NCBI RefSeq assembly: GCF_023155275.1
Contig: NZ_JALMUV010000025.1
Span: 47,693 to 111,692, forward strand
Reading direction: 5' to 3'
Origin: Streptomyces rhizoryzae
GTDB lineage: Bacteria > Actinomycetota > Actinomycetes > Streptomycetales > Streptomycetaceae
DNA length: 64,000 bases
A program made the position numbers and the translations under genes. A model generated the notes under the pieces. It was not told the DNA's origin, searched no databases, and worked only from the letters and a program-made list of their open reading frames with translations. Every line of letters begins with the position of its first letter. The first letter of the stretch is position 1. Shown piece by piece: positions 1-9,986 of the stretch.

Positions 1-159
1 GGAGGCGTCGAAGAGGCCGGCGAAACCGCCAAGCCCGCCGACGACCTCCGGGCGGGTGGCCTTGGCCACCCACTTCTTCATGAGGTCCACGGCGCGGTCG
101 CCGGCTTCGATGTCGACACCCGCGCTCGCGTAGCTGGCACCGGTTGATTCAGCGGACAT
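1..159 (-). CDS. purM: Phosphoribosylformylglycinamidine cyclo-ligase (PurM), N-terminal part
   Basis: Only the first 53 codons lie in the window; the rest runs off the left edge. The translation begins MSAESTGASYASAGVDIEAG and continues into the DRAVDLMKKWV segment, which is the conserved start of bacterial PurM (AIR synthetase, fifth step of IMP synthesis, ATP-dependent ring closure of FGAM in the cytoplasm). The ATG is 35 bases downstream of the purF stop on the same strand, so the two genes are almost certainly one purF-purM transcript. Too little is visible to check the catalytic part. Confidence 0.9.
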   Translation of the reverse strand, partial: MSAESTGASYASAGVDIEAGDRAVDLMKKWVAKATRPEVVGGLGGFAGLFDAS

Positions 160-194
160 GGCCGATAACTTTCGTTCGGGTGGTGTGACGAGCT

Positions 195-1754
195 CTACGG
201 GCGACGCAGCGCGTCGGCGCCGCCGACCCCCACGGTGAGCGTCCGGAGGCCGTCCACGTCGGACGTGGCCGGGGCCTTGGTCTCGGACTCCAGGAGGTGC
301 TTGCCCAGCAGCTCGGGGTCCGGCAGCTCCATCGGGTACTCGCCGTCGAAGCAGGCGCGGCACAGCTTCGGCTTGTCGATGGCGGTCGCCTCGATCATGC
401 CGTCGATGGAGATGTACGCCAGCGAATCGGCGCCCAGCGACGTACCGATCTCCTCGACGCTCAGCCCGTTGGCGATCAGCTCCGCGCGGGTGGCGAAGTC
501 GATGCCGAAGAAGCACGGCCACTTGATCGGCGGGGACGAGATCCGGATGTGGACCTCGGCGGCGCCGGCCTCGCGCAGCATCCGGACCAGGGCGCGCTGG
601 GTGTTGCCGCGGACGATCGAGTCGTCGACGACCACCAGGCGCTTGCCGCGGATGACTTCCTTGAGCGGGTTGAGCTTGAGGCGGATGCCGAGCTGGCGGA
701 TGGTCTGCGAGGGCTGGATGAAGGTCCGGCCCACGTAGGAGTTCTTGACCAGGCCGGAACCGTAGGGGATGCCGCTGGCCTCGGCGTAGCCGACCGCGGC
801 CGGGGTGCCGGACTCCGGGGTCGCTATCACCAGGTCCGCGTCGGCGGGCGCCTCGGCGGCCAGCTTGCGGCCCATCTCCACCCGGGAGAGGTAGACGTTG
901 CGGCCCGCGATGTCGGTGTCGGGGCGGGCGAGGTAGACGTACTCGAAGACGCAGCCCTTGGGGCGGGCCTCGGCGAAGCGGGAGCTGCGCAGGCCGTCCT
1001 CGTCGACGGCGATCAGCTCACCGGGCTCGATCTCCCGGATGAAGCTGGCGCCGACGATGTCCAGGGCGGCGGTCTCGGAGGCCACCACCCAGCCGCGCTC
1101 CAGGCGGCCCAGGACCAGCGGGCGGATGCCCTGCGGGTCGCGGGCGGCGTAGAGCGTGTGCTCGTCCATGAAGCAGAGCGAGAAGGCGCCCTTGACCTTC
1201 GGCAGGACGCGGGGCGCGGCCTCCTCGACGGTCAGCGGCTTGCCGTCCTCGTCGACCTGGCCGGCCAGCAGGGCGGTGACCAGGTCGGTGTCGTTGGTCG
1301 CCGCGACCTGGGTGGCCCGGCCGCCCTCGCGGGGCAGCGCGGCGACCATCTCGGCCAGTTCGGCGGTGTTGACCAGATTGCCGTTGTGGCCGAGCGCGAT
1401 CGAACCGTGCGCGGTGGCGCGGAACGTCGGCTGGGCGTTCTCCCACACCGAGGCACCGGTGGTGGAGTAGCGGGCGTGGCCCACGGCGATATGGCCCTGG
1501 AGGGAGCTGAGGGAGGTTTCGTCGAAGACCTGGGAAACCAGGCCCATGTCCTTGAAGACGAGGATTTGGGAGCCGTTGCTCACCGCGATGCCCGCGGACT
1601 CCTGTCCACGGTGCTGCAGCGCGTACAGCCCGAAGTAGGTGAGTTTGGCGACCTCTTCTCCCGGGGCCCAGACTCCGAAGACGCCGCAGGCGTCCTGGGG
1701 GCCCTTCTCACCGGGGAGCAGGTCGTGGTTGAGTCGTCCGTCACCACGTGGCAC
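195..1754 (-). CDS. purF: Amidophosphoribosyltransferase (glutamine PRPP amidotransferase)
   Basis: This is the first committed enzyme of purine synthesis; it transfers glutamine nitrogen to PRPP. The open frame extends much further upstream, but the protein should start at the GTG giving MPRGDGRLNHDLLPGEKGP, because the residues before it are low-complexity. This places the catalytic Cys at residue 23 (ACGVFGVW), so a short N-terminal propeptide must be removed to expose it, as in the Bacillus-type enzymes. A class II glutaminase domain with the LQHRGQES segment is followed by a phosphoribosyltransferase domain with the PRPP loop VVVDDSIVRGNT. Length is 519 residues, typical of the family. 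It is read into purM. An alternative ATG lies about 25 codons upstream but lacks conservation support. Confidence 0.96.
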   Translation of the reverse strand: MPRGDGRLNHDLLPGEKGPQDACGVFGVWAPGEEVAKLTYFGLYALQHRGQESAGIAVSNGSQILVFKDMGLVSQVFDETSLSSLQGHIAVGHARYSTTGASVWENAQPTFRATAHGSIALGHNGNLVNTAELAEMVAALPREGGRATQVAATNDTDLVTALLAGQVDEDGKPLTVEEAAPRVLPKVKGAFSLCFMDEHTLYAARDPQGIRPLVLGRLERGWVVASETAALDIVGASFIREIEPGELIAVDEDGLRSSRFAEARPKGCVFEYVYLARPDTDIAGRNVYLSRVEMGRKLAAEAPADADLVIATPESGTPAAVGYAEASGIPYGSGLVKNSYVGRTFIQPSQTIRQLGIRLKLNPLKEVIRGKRLVVVDDSIVRGNTQRALVRMLREAGAAEVHIRISSPPIKWPCFFGIDFATRAELIANGLSVEEIGTSLGADSLAYISIDGMIEATAIDKPKLCRACFDGEYPMELPDPELLGKHLLESETKAPATSDVDGLRTLTVGVGGADALRRP

Positions 1755-2223
1755 GTCCCAGAGTCTAGGGCAGGTCGCGGATTCATCCGAACCGGGGATG
1801 GCAGGGCGGCTGGAGGAGTGCATGAACGGCGCGTTAAGCGTGCTTGACGTGCCCACGGCCGCACGGCCAGGATTCCTGCCCATGCAGACCCCGCAGCCCT
1901 TGGCGCGCCTGGCGTGCCACCGGGCGCCCCACCGCGCGCCGCGCCTGGTGCGCCGCCGCCACGTCGACCTCGGTCGGCTGGCCAGCGCCGTCTGTCGCCG
2001 CGGCTGACCCGGGCGGCCGGGCGCCACCGCGCCGCCGCCGAGCTGCACGCTCCCGTTTCCCTCCGCACACCCGCCAGGGCTTTTCCGGCGGATCCGCGCC
2101 GTATGCCGGATCCGTGCCGGCCCGGCCGGTGTGACATTCGCGACGCCTGCCCGCCCCCCGCCGTCCCCGGGTGCCGGCGCGCCGCCGCACGCTCCCGCAC
2201 CGACTCCCTGGAGAGCCGCGACG
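1755..2223. other. Divergent intergenic region between purF and the sulfatase gene
   Basis: About 470 bases without a supportable gene. It must hold the purF promoter (minus strand) and the sulfatase promoter (plus strand). A TTGACG hexamer near 1849 on the plus strand could be a -35 element, but no convincing -10 follows. Open frames crossing this stretch on both strands are compositional artefacts of the high GC content. No riboswitch-like or repeat structure was recognised. Confidence 0.5.
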
Positions 2224-3702
2224 ATGACCTCCGCCGACCCTGCCCGCCCCGCCACCCCTTCCCGCCCGGTGCCCGCCGCCGCTCCCGCCCTGTCCCGGCG
2301 CGCCTTCGGCGGGCTCGCGGGCGCGGCCGCCGCCGCGGGCGGCCTCGGCGCCCTGGCGGCTGCCCCGGCCGCCGCGGCCGCCGCTCCGCCGCAGCCCGCC
2401 GAGCGCCCCTTCCGGGCAACCCCCGGGCGGCGCTCCCGGCGCCCCAACATCCTGTTCATCCTCGGCGACGACCTGGGCTGGGCCGACCTGTCGTCGTACG
2501 GCGCGTCCGGGATCAGGACGCCGCACCTGGACCGGCTGGCCCGGCAGGGCGTCCGCTTCACCCAGGGCTACTCGGGGTCCGCGACCTGCTCCCCCACCCG
2601 CTTCTCGCTCTACACCGGCCGCTACCCGGGCCGCACCAGGGGCGGGCTGGCCGAGCCGATCGCCGACCGGGGCGTGGGACTGGAGCCGGGCCACCCCACG
2701 CTCGCCTCCCTGCTGCGGGACGCCGGCTACGCCACCGCGCTGATCGGCAAGTGGCACTGCGGCTACCTGCCGGACCACAGCCCCACCAAGTCCGGCTGGG
2801 ACACCTTCTTCGGCAACTTCGGCGGCGCGCTGGAGTACTACTCCAAGCTCGGGCTGGCCGGCGAGTACGACCTCTACGAGGGCGACGCGGAGTACAAGGA
2901 CCTGCGCTACTACACCCGGATCCTCACCGAGCGGGCGGTGGACCACGTCACCGCGGCCGGGCGGGACAAGGACCGGCCCTGGCTGCTGAACCTCAACTAC
3001 ACGACACCGCACTGGCCGTGGATCGCGGACGGCGACACCGCCGAGAGCGCCGAGATCGTCCGCCGGATCAGGGCGGGAGACCGGCGGGCGCTCTTCCACG
3101 AGGACGGCGGCTCGCTGGAGAAGTACCGGCAGATGGTCGAGGACCTGGACCGCTCGGTCGGCGAGGTGCTGGCCGCGCTGCGCCGCTCCGGGCAGGAGGA
3201 GGACACCTTCGTCTTCTTCGCCAGCGACAACGGCGGGGAGCGCTGGTCGTACAACTGGCCGCTGTCGGGCGGGAAGGCGTCGCTCCAGGAGGGCGGGATC
3301 CGGGTGCCCACGCTCGTCCGCTGGCCGGCCCGGATCGACGCCGGGCAGGTCAGCCACGAGCCGGTCGTCACCCCGGACTGGACCGCCACCCTGCTGGAGC
3401 TCGCGGGCGCCCGCCCGGACCGCCGCTACCCGCTGGACGGGACGAGCCTGGCCGGCTACCTGCTGCGCGGGGAGCGGCCGGCCGAGCGGGACCTCTTCTG
3501 GCGGGTGCGCGGGGAACGGGCGCTGCGCCGCGGGGAGTGGAAGTACTACCGCGGCCGCGACGGGCGCGACCAGCTCTTCCACCTCACCGCCGATCCGCGG
3601 GAGCAGGCCGACCGGGCGGGCCACGAGAAGGAGCTGCTGGCCCGGCTGCGGGCGGCCTGGGAGGCGGTGGACCGGACGCTGCTGCCCTACCCGCAGGGCT
3701 GA
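2224..3702 (+). CDS. Tat-exported arylsulfatase-family sulfatase
   Basis: This is a 492-residue alkaline-phosphatase-superfamily sulfatase that hydrolyses sulfate esters of an unknown substrate, probably outside the cell. The N-terminus has a twin-arginine signal (LSRRAFGGLAG near residues 24-33, then an Ala-rich hydrophobic stretch). The metal site starts with NILFILGDD (residues 75-83). The core motif CSPTR at residues 122-126 supplies the Cys that must be oxidised to formylglycine; the following LYTGRYPG completes the sulfatase signature. ASDNGG and GGKASLQEGG give the C-terminal metal and substrate ligands. The start is the ATG just after a GAGAG-like ribosome site; an in-frame ATG 93 bases upstream would put residues in front of the signal peptide. 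It stands alone, with no maturase beside it. Confidence 0.9.
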   Translation: MTSADPARPATPSRPVPAAAPALSRRAFGGLAGAAAAAGGLGALAAAPAAAAAAPPQPAERPFRATPGRRSRRPNILFILGDDLGWADLSSYGASGIRTPHLDRLARQGVRFTQGYSGSATCSPTRFSLYTGRYPGRTRGGLAEPIADRGVGLEPGHPTLASLLRDAGYATALIGKWHCGYLPDHSPTKSGWDTFFGNFGGALEYYSKLGLAGEYDLYEGDAEYKDLRYYTRILTERAVDHVTAAGRDKDRPWLLNLNYTTPHWPWIADGDTAESAEIVRRIRAGDRRALFHEDGGSLEKYRQMVEDLDRSVGEVLAALRRSGQEEDTFVFFASDNGGERWSYNWPLSGGKASLQEGGIRVPTLVRWPARIDAGQVSHEPVVTPDWTATLLELAGARPDRRYPLDGTSLAGYLLRGERPAERDLFWRVRGERALRRGEWKYYRGRDGRDQLFHLTADPREQADRAGHEKELLARLRAAWEAVDRTLLPYPQG

Positions 3703-3755
3703 CCGGCCGGCCGCGGGCGGGCGCCCCGGGGGAGCGCCCGGCCGCGGCGGCGGTG

Positions 3756-4553
3756 TCAGCTCATGACGGGCAGCAGGCCGGCGAGGTCGGCCCGTTCGCC
3801 GCTGGCGCCGACCGCCGCCGCGGCCACCGCCGCCGCCCAGTCCGTACGGCCGGTGGCCAGGCGTATCCAGGTGAGCGGGTCGGTCTCGACGACGTTCGGG
3901 GGCGTACCGCGGGTGTGCCGGGGGCCCTCGACGCACTGCACCACGGCGAACGGCGGGACCCGGACCTCGACCGAGCCGCCGGGCGCCTTGGCGGCCAGGG
4001 CGTCGGCGAGCAGCCGGACGGTGGTGGCCAGCGCGTGCCGGTCGAAGGGGATCTCCTGGCCCAGGGCGTCGGCCAGGTCGTCGGTGTGGACGGTGAGTTC
4101 GACGCAGCGGGTGACCAGATAGTCGCCGAGCAGCATGGCGCCGGGCCGGCACGCGAGGACCCGGTCGTCGGGCTCGCCCTCCAGCGCTTGGGCGAACTCC
4201 CCGGCGGTGCGCTCCAGCAGCTCGACCGGGTCGCCGGCCGCCGCGAGCGCGCGGACGTGCTCGTCGATCCCGGCGGCGTACTGCGCGGCGGCCGGCGCCC
4301 AGGCCGCCAGGGAGACCTCCGGCTGCGCCGGGGCCGGCAGCCGCAGGGCGCGCGCCACGCTGCCGACCGCCATCGACAGGTGGGCGGCCAGCTCGCGCAC
4401 CGTCCAGTCGCCGAGCCGGGTGGGCAGCGCCAACTGCGCGGGCGTCAGGGCGCCGACGGTCCGGCGGACCTGTGCGTACTGGGCCGTGACGGCGGCGCGG
4501 GTCGTGACCGGGTCGTACCGGCGGGCGCGCGGCGAACGCGGGGCGGGAGACAT
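3756..4553 (-). CDS. Maleylpyruvate-isomerase / DinB-like family protein with SCP-like tail
   Basis: The 265-residue cytoplasmic protein has the layout of the actinobacterial mycothiol-dependent maleylpyruvate isomerase family: an N-terminal four-helix DinB-like domain (WTVRELAAHLSMA near residue 50, ELTVHTDDLADALG near residue 155) and a C-terminal sterol-carrier-like domain (DPLTWIRLATGRTDW). In DinB proteins three histidines bind a metal; His57 and the His of VHTDD are visible. The substrate is unknown and the annotation as an isomerase is family-level only. Its conserved position beside purF/purM in streptomycetes does not by itself imply a purine role. It ends convergently with the sulfatase gene. 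Confidence 0.8.
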   Translation of the reverse strand: MSPAPRSPRARRYDPVTTRAAVTAQYAQVRRTVGALTPAQLALPTRLGDWTVRELAAHLSMAVGSVARALRLPAPAQPEVSLAAWAPAAAQYAAGIDEHVRALAAAGDPVELLERTAGEFAQALEGEPDDRVLACRPGAMLLGDYLVTRCVELTVHTDDLADALGQEIPFDRHALATTVRLLADALAAKAPGGSVEVRVPPFAVVQCVEGPRHTRGTPPNVVETDPLTWIRLATGRTDWAAAVAAAAVGASGERADLAGLLPVMS

Positions 4554-4562
4554 GCGGCCAGC

Positions 4563-5519
4563 CTAGGCGGCGCCACTGACATCCGGCCGCGGATCCCCCG
4601 GGCCGGCCGGGGCGGCGTGGGCCGGGCCGGTGTGCGGCGGGGCGGCGTGGGCCGGGCCGGCCTCGAAGACCTCGCCGTTGCGCGGGACGCCGATGCCGTG
4701 CCAGGTGAACGGGAGGCCGTCGGCGGTGTTCGGGTCGCCGGTGGTCATCAGCTGGAAGTGGACGTGCGGTTCGGTGCTGTTGCCGGAGTTGCCGCAGGCG
4801 CCGAGCACCTGCCCGGCGCGCACCCGGTCGCCGGGCCGCACGGCCAGCGACCCGCGCCGGACGTGGGCGTAGAGCGCGTACGTGCCGCCGCCGAGGTCGA
4901 GGACGACGTGGTTGCCGATCATCCGGCGGGCGCCGCCCAGGGTGCGGACCAGGCCCTCGGCCAGGAACAGGTAGCCGAGCGCGAGCCAGGACGTGCGGCT
5001 GAGGTGGTCGCGCTGGCGGTCGTCGGCGCGGACGACGGTGGCGTCGGCGACGGCGGTCAGCGGCATCCCGAAGGCCGGGAAGTCCTCGCTGCGGCGGGCG
5101 ACCGGCCACCAGCCGAAGGCCGGCCGGGCGCCCGGCTCCGGTTCGGCCACCAGGTCGATGGCGTAGGTCTGGCCGTAGGCCCGGGTGCCGTGGCTGGGGA
5201 TCCGGTCCGCGGGGCTGTTCAGGGCCTTCCAGCGGCCGGTCACCGGGGGCGCCACCGCGAGCGGCCGGGCGCCGGGCGCGCCCCCGGCGCCGGTGCCCCG
5301 CCGCCCGTTGGCCAGGGCGGTGACGGCCACCGAGAGGGCGAACGGCACCCACGTCAGCCAGTACGGGATGGCGGCGAAGTGGCTCCCCACCACCATCGCG
5401 AGGAAGACCAGCATGCCGAGCCGGCCGGCGGCGTCGGCGGCCCGGCGCAGCGCGGCGGACCGCGCGGCGGACGGGCGCCCGGGCGGCGCGCCGGTCGGCG
5501 GTGTGGACGTGGACGGCAT
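4563..5519 (-). CDS. Membrane-anchored M23-family (LytM) peptidase
   Basis: The 318-residue protein has a short cytoplasmic start, two hydrophobic segments (about residues 35-50 and 52-69, GMLVFLAMVVGSH and YWLTWVPFALSVAVTAL) and a C-terminal zinc peptidase domain of the lysostaphin/LytM type (residues 170-290). Visible motifs are GNHVVLDLGGGTYALYAHV, the loop GDRVRAGQVLGACGNSG and the terminal HVHFQL that carries the HxH zinc ligands. The first ligand motif reads NHVVLD instead of the usual HxxxD surroundings, so activity is probable, not certain. The likely substrate is peptidoglycan cross-bridges. The gene stops 9 bases after the start of its downstream neighbour, suggesting co-transcription with the DinB-like gene. 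Confidence 0.82.
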   Translation of the reverse strand: MPSTSTPPTGAPPGRPSAARSAALRRAADAAGRLGMLVFLAMVVGSHFAAIPYWLTWVPFALSVAVTALANGRRGTGAGGAPGARPLAVAPPVTGRWKALNSPADRIPSHGTRAYGQTYAIDLVAEPEPGARPAFGWWPVARRSEDFPAFGMPLTAVADATVVRADDRQRDHLSRTSWLALGYLFLAEGLVRTLGGARRMIGNHVVLDLGGGTYALYAHVRRGSLAVRPGDRVRAGQVLGACGNSGNSTEPHVHFQLMTTGDPNTADGLPFTWHGIGVPRNGEVFEAGPAHAAPPHTGPAHAAPAGPGDPRPDVSGAA

Positions 5520-5647
5520 GGCGGTCCCCCTGTGGTCGGCCGGGCGCCGGCGCCCGGCGGTGGTCGGCGGCCCGGCGGCGTCCGGCCGGTCGCCGGTCCG
5601 GGGGCACCCCGCCGCCCCCGCCGCTCAGGATCCGCCCCACCAGATTA

Positions 5648-5665
5648 CGTAGTTACGTAATTACG
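5648..5665. promoter_or_regulatory. 18-bp near-perfect palindrome, candidate operator
   Basis: The sequence CGTAGTTACGTAATTACG reads the same on both strands except for one mismatched pair (position 5 against 14). It lies in an unusually AT-rich patch about 130 bases upstream of the M23 peptidase start, on the promoter side, and outside the purL terminator. The size and symmetry fit a dimeric TetR, GntR or MarR operator. The cognate regulator is not identified. Confidence 0.5.
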
Positions 5666-5708
5666 AGCAACCAAAGGGGAGCTGCGCACCGGCCGGAGGG
5701 CGCGGAAC

Positions 5709-5750
5709 AGCACGACGGCCCGCCAGGCGCTCCTGGCGGGCCGTCGTGCT
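5709..5750. terminator. Strong hairpin terminator downstream of purL
   Basis: The arms are perfect 19-base complements (5709-5727 and 5732-5750) with a 4-base loop, CGCT. It begins 27 bases past the purL stop on the minus strand. There is no T tract, as is common for Streptomyces terminators. It separates the pur operon from the M23 peptidase promoter. Confidence 0.85.
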
Positions 5751-5776
5751 GCCGGCCGCGGCGGGCCGGGCCGTAC

Positions 5777-8025
<2,249 letters not shown>

Positions 8026-8029
<4 letters not shown>

Positions 8030-8730
8030 GCGCCCACCAGCTTCTTCAGGATCGAGGTGAAGAACCCGAGCCCGTCGGTGCGGCCGGTGCCGATCAGCGG
8101 CTCGACGGCGTGCTCGGGGTGCGGCATCAGGCCGACGACATTGCCCGCCTCATTGGTGATGCCGGCGATGTCGCGGAGCGAGCCGTTGGGGTTTCCGTAC
8201 CCGTCGGCGGCCGGGCCGGCGGTGGCGTAGCGGAAGGCCACCCGGCCCTCGGCCTCCAGCATGTCCAGCGTCCGCTCGTCGGCGACATAACGGCCGTCGA
8301 TGTTCTTCAGCGGAATGCTGATCTCCTGGCCCGGCGCGTAGTCGGCGGTCCAGGCGGTGGCGGCGTTCTCCACCCGCAGCTTCTGGTCGCGGCAGAGGAA
8401 ATGCAGGTGATTGTTGCGGAGCATGGCGCCCGGCAGCAGGTGCGTCTCGGTGAGTACCTGGAAGCCGTTGCAGATGCCCAGCACCGGCATCCCGGCCCGG
8501 GCCTGTTCGAGCACGGTCTCCATCACCGGCGAGAACCGGGAGATCGCCCCGGCCCGCAGGTAGTCCCCGTACGAGAAGCCGCCGGGCAGGACCACGGCGT
8601 CGACCTGGTGGAGGTCCTTGTCGCGGTGCCACAGCGGCACCGCCTCGGCCCCGGCCGCCCGGACCGCCCGCTGGGTGTCGCGGTCGTCCAGCGTGCCGGG
8701 GAAGGTGACGACTCCGACCCGAGCTGTCAT
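8026..8730 (-). CDS. purQ: Phosphoribosylformylglycinamidine synthase, glutaminase subunit PurQ
   Basis: PurQ is the class I glutamine amidotransferase that feeds ammonia to PurL. It has 234 residues. The nucleophile Cys is in GICNGFQ (near residue 95), the oxyanion region is LPGGFSYGDYLRAG, and the His-Glu pair is in LMPHPEHA near the C-terminus. The gene overlaps purS upstream and purL downstream by four bases each, so the three subunits are made from one message in order S-Q-L. Confidence 0.97.
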
Positions 8731-8990
8731 GACTCGGCCCGCACGGCTTCGTCGACCCGGACGGTGAAGTCCTCGATCACGGTGTTGGCGAGGAAGGTCC
8801 CGGCCATCTCATGGATACGGGCGAGGGCGGCCTCGTCGACCGGACCCTCCACCTCAAGTTCGAAACGCTTGCCCTGGCGGACATCGGCGATCCCCTCGAA
8901 GCCCAGGCGTGGCAGTGCGCGCTGCACCGCCTGCCCCTGCGGGTCGAGGATCTCCGGCTTGAGCATGACGTCGACTACGACGCGTGCCAC
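8727..8990 (-). CDS. purS: Phosphoribosylformylglycinamidine synthase, PurS subunit
   Basis: The 87-residue PurS bridges PurL and PurQ in the FGAR amidotransferase complex. The sequence VARVVVDVMLKPEILDPQG and the later FEGIADVRQGKRFELEV are the conserved PurS core. The open frame runs upstream, but the GTG at 8990 is favoured because the homologous N-terminus begins there and a GGGAG ribosome site lies 6-10 bases before it. First gene of the purSQL operon. Confidence 0.95.
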   Translation of the reverse strand: MARVVVDVMLKPEILDPQGQAVQRALPRLGFEGIADVRQGKRFELEVEGPVDEAALARIHEMAGTFLANTVIEDFTVRVDEAVRAES

Positions 8991-9290
8991 TGGCACTCCC
9001 GGTGGTGTGGTGCGTAAGGCGGTGACCTCACAGTACCGTGTTCGAAAATCTACGCGCATAGATATACAGTGCGCCCGATCACGGGCAGGTATCGGCACCC
9101 ATGCCCGGCAGGAAAAATCTCCGAAAAGAACGGGGGGCCGGATTGCGGCAGGACACGCGGACGAAATTAAATGGGCTTCACAATGCAATGCCCATCGCTG
9201 TACAAATGAAAAAGCATTGATCCCAATCAGCCGGATCCGGAGCATCACCCCATGTCAACAAGGGGTTGCTCCACGAAAGGACCGATATCC
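8991..9290. promoter_or_regulatory. AT-rich divergent control region between purS and lsrL
   Basis: These 300 bases hold the promoters of two divergent genes and are clearly less GC-rich than the surroundings. At 9048-9063 lies an imperfect palindrome with perfect 5-base arms (ATCTA/TAGAT) around CGCGCA, a candidate operator; a possible purS -10 (TACTGT on the minus strand) lies near 9030. A GAAAGGA ribosome site for lsrL is at 9275-9281. Nothing resembling the G box/xpt purine aptamer was seen. Confidence 0.45.
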
Positions 9291-9611
9291 GTGGCGCAGC
9301 GCGTAGTAGTGACGCTCTCCGATGACATCGACGGAGGAGAAGCCGCAGAGACGGTCATCTTCGGTTTGGACGGGAAGTCGTACGAGATCGACCTCAATCC
9401 CGCCAATGCGAAGAAACTGCGCGGCGCCCTCGCTCCGTACGTCGAGGCCGGCCGCAAGCGGGCCCGCTCCGGCAAGACCTTCCACCGGACCGCGGTGACC
9501 CCCGACCCGGCGGCCGTCCGCGCCTGGGCCCGCTCGCACCAGATGGACGTCCCGCCCCGGGGCCGCATCCCCAAGAAGGTCTACGAAGCCTTCAACGCGG
9601 CCAACCTCTAA
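9291..9611 (+). CDS. lsrL: Lsr2-family nucleoid-associated protein (LsrL paralogue)
   Basis: Lsr2 proteins are actinobacterial H-NS-like silencers that bridge AT-rich DNA. This 106-residue member has the N-terminal dimerisation domain (VTLSDDIDGGEAAETV, then FGLDGKSYEIDLN) and the C-terminal DNA-binding domain (VRAWARSHQMDVPPRGRIP) with the RGR hook that enters the minor groove. The GTG at 9291 is chosen because it sits 9 bases after GAAAGGA and matches the family start; an upstream ATG would add a non-conserved segment. Streptomycetes carry two Lsr2 genes; a position beside purS fits the smaller paralogue called LsrL in S. coelicolor. Symbol by context, so moderately sure. Confidence 0.88.
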   Translation: MAQRVVVTLSDDIDGGEAAETVIFGLDGKSYEIDLNPANAKKLRGALAPYVEAGRKRARSGKTFHRTAVTPDPAAVRAWARSHQMDVPPRGRIPKKVYEAFNAANL

Positions 9612-9649
9612 CCGACTTGCCGGCGCCCGCGGGTGCGCGCACCGCCGAC

Positions 9650-9680
9650 TTGCACAGCACCCCTACTGATCAGCTAGAGT
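9650..9680 (+). promoter_or_regulatory. Promoter for tRNA-Gly(TCC)
   Basis: A -35-like TTGCAC (9650-9655) and a -10-like TAGAGT (9675-9680) are separated by 19 bases. The same TAGAGT -10 recurs before the next tRNA and before the tRNA at 63566, which supports the assignment. The tRNA begins 50 bases further on. Confidence 0.6.
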
Positions 9681-9730
9681 CTGGAGCACGCCGAGGGGCG
9701 AGGCCGAGAGGCCGGGCCCCGAGGAGTCAC

Positions 9731-9802
9731 GCGGGTGTAGCTCAGTAGTAGAGCGCCCCCTTTCCAAGGGGGAGGCGCAGTGTGCAATCCCTGTCACCCG
9801 CT
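9731..9802 (+). tRNA. tRNA-Gly, anticodon TCC, with atypical D and T arms
   Basis: The 7-base acceptor stem GCGGGTG pairs with CACCCGC (9795-9801) and T9802 is the discriminator base. The D stem GCTC/GAGC and the anticodon stem CCCCC/GGGGG are perfect; loop TTTCCAA gives anticodon TCC (9763-9765). The D loop is AGTAGTA, so the GG pair at 18-19 is missing. The T arm reads CAGTGTGCAATCCCTGT: the universal GTTC is replaced by GTGC and the T stem cannot form five proper pairs in the normal register. The acceptor and anticodon parts are intact, so it is unlikely to be a pseudogene. CCA is not encoded. Confidence 0.85.
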
Positions 9803-9809
9803 CTGACAG

Positions 9810-9838
9810 TTCAACCGGTCCAAAGGATCAGGTAGAGT
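9810..9838 (+). promoter_or_regulatory. Promoter for first tRNA-Gly(GCC)
   Basis: TTCAAC (9810-9815) and TAGAGT (9833-9838) are spaced by 17 bases, 38 bases before the tRNA. It lies immediately after the tRNA-Gly(TCC), so the two tRNAs may have separate transcription starts. Confidence 0.6.
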
Positions 9839-9876
9839 AGCTGTCGCGCCACTGGGTGAAAGCCGAGTGGATGCCT

Positions 9877-9949
9877 GCGGACGTAGCTCAGTTGGTAGAG
9901 CGCAACCTTGCCAAGGTTGAGGTCGCGAGTTCGAGCCTCGTCGTCCGCT
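9877..9949 (+). tRNA. tRNA-Gly, anticodon GCC (copy 1)
   Basis: A canonical cloverleaf: acceptor GCGGACG/CGTCCGC, D loop AGTTGGTA with the GG pair, anticodon stem CAACC/GGTTG with loop TTGCCAA (anticodon GCC), T arm with GTTCGAG. Discriminator T at 9949; no encoded CCA. Identical to the copy at 10351. Confidence 0.95.
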
Positions 9950-9957
9950 CAGAGATA

Positions 9958-9986
9958 AAGGCCCCGGTCCTCGTGACCGGGGCCTT
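9958..9986 (+). terminator. Terminator of tRNA-Gly(GCC) copy 1
   Basis: A 12-bp stem (AAGGCCCCGGTC with its complement) closes on the 5-base loop CTCGT, 8 bases past the tRNA. The same hairpin follows the second tRNA copy. Confidence 0.85.

Noticed and set aside
1755..2561. N-terminal extension of the purF reading frame to 788 residues
   Set aside because: The added ~270 residues are Arg/Ala/Gly low-complexity sequence, run over the start of the sulfatase gene and precede the conserved PurF propeptide start at 1754.
1914..5660. 1248-codon plus-strand and 1268-codon minus-strand open frames
   Set aside because: They are shadows in other frames of the sulfatase, DinB-like and M23 genes, caused by the near absence of A/T at codon third positions.
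8991..9290. Purine riboswitch before purS
   Set aside because: No three-way junction with paired loops or the conserved pyrimidine-binding core could be drawn.
9731..9802. Calling the TCC tRNA a pseudogene
   Set aside because: Acceptor, D and anticodon stems are perfect, it has its own promoter, and the changes match a known functional class of glycine tRNAs.
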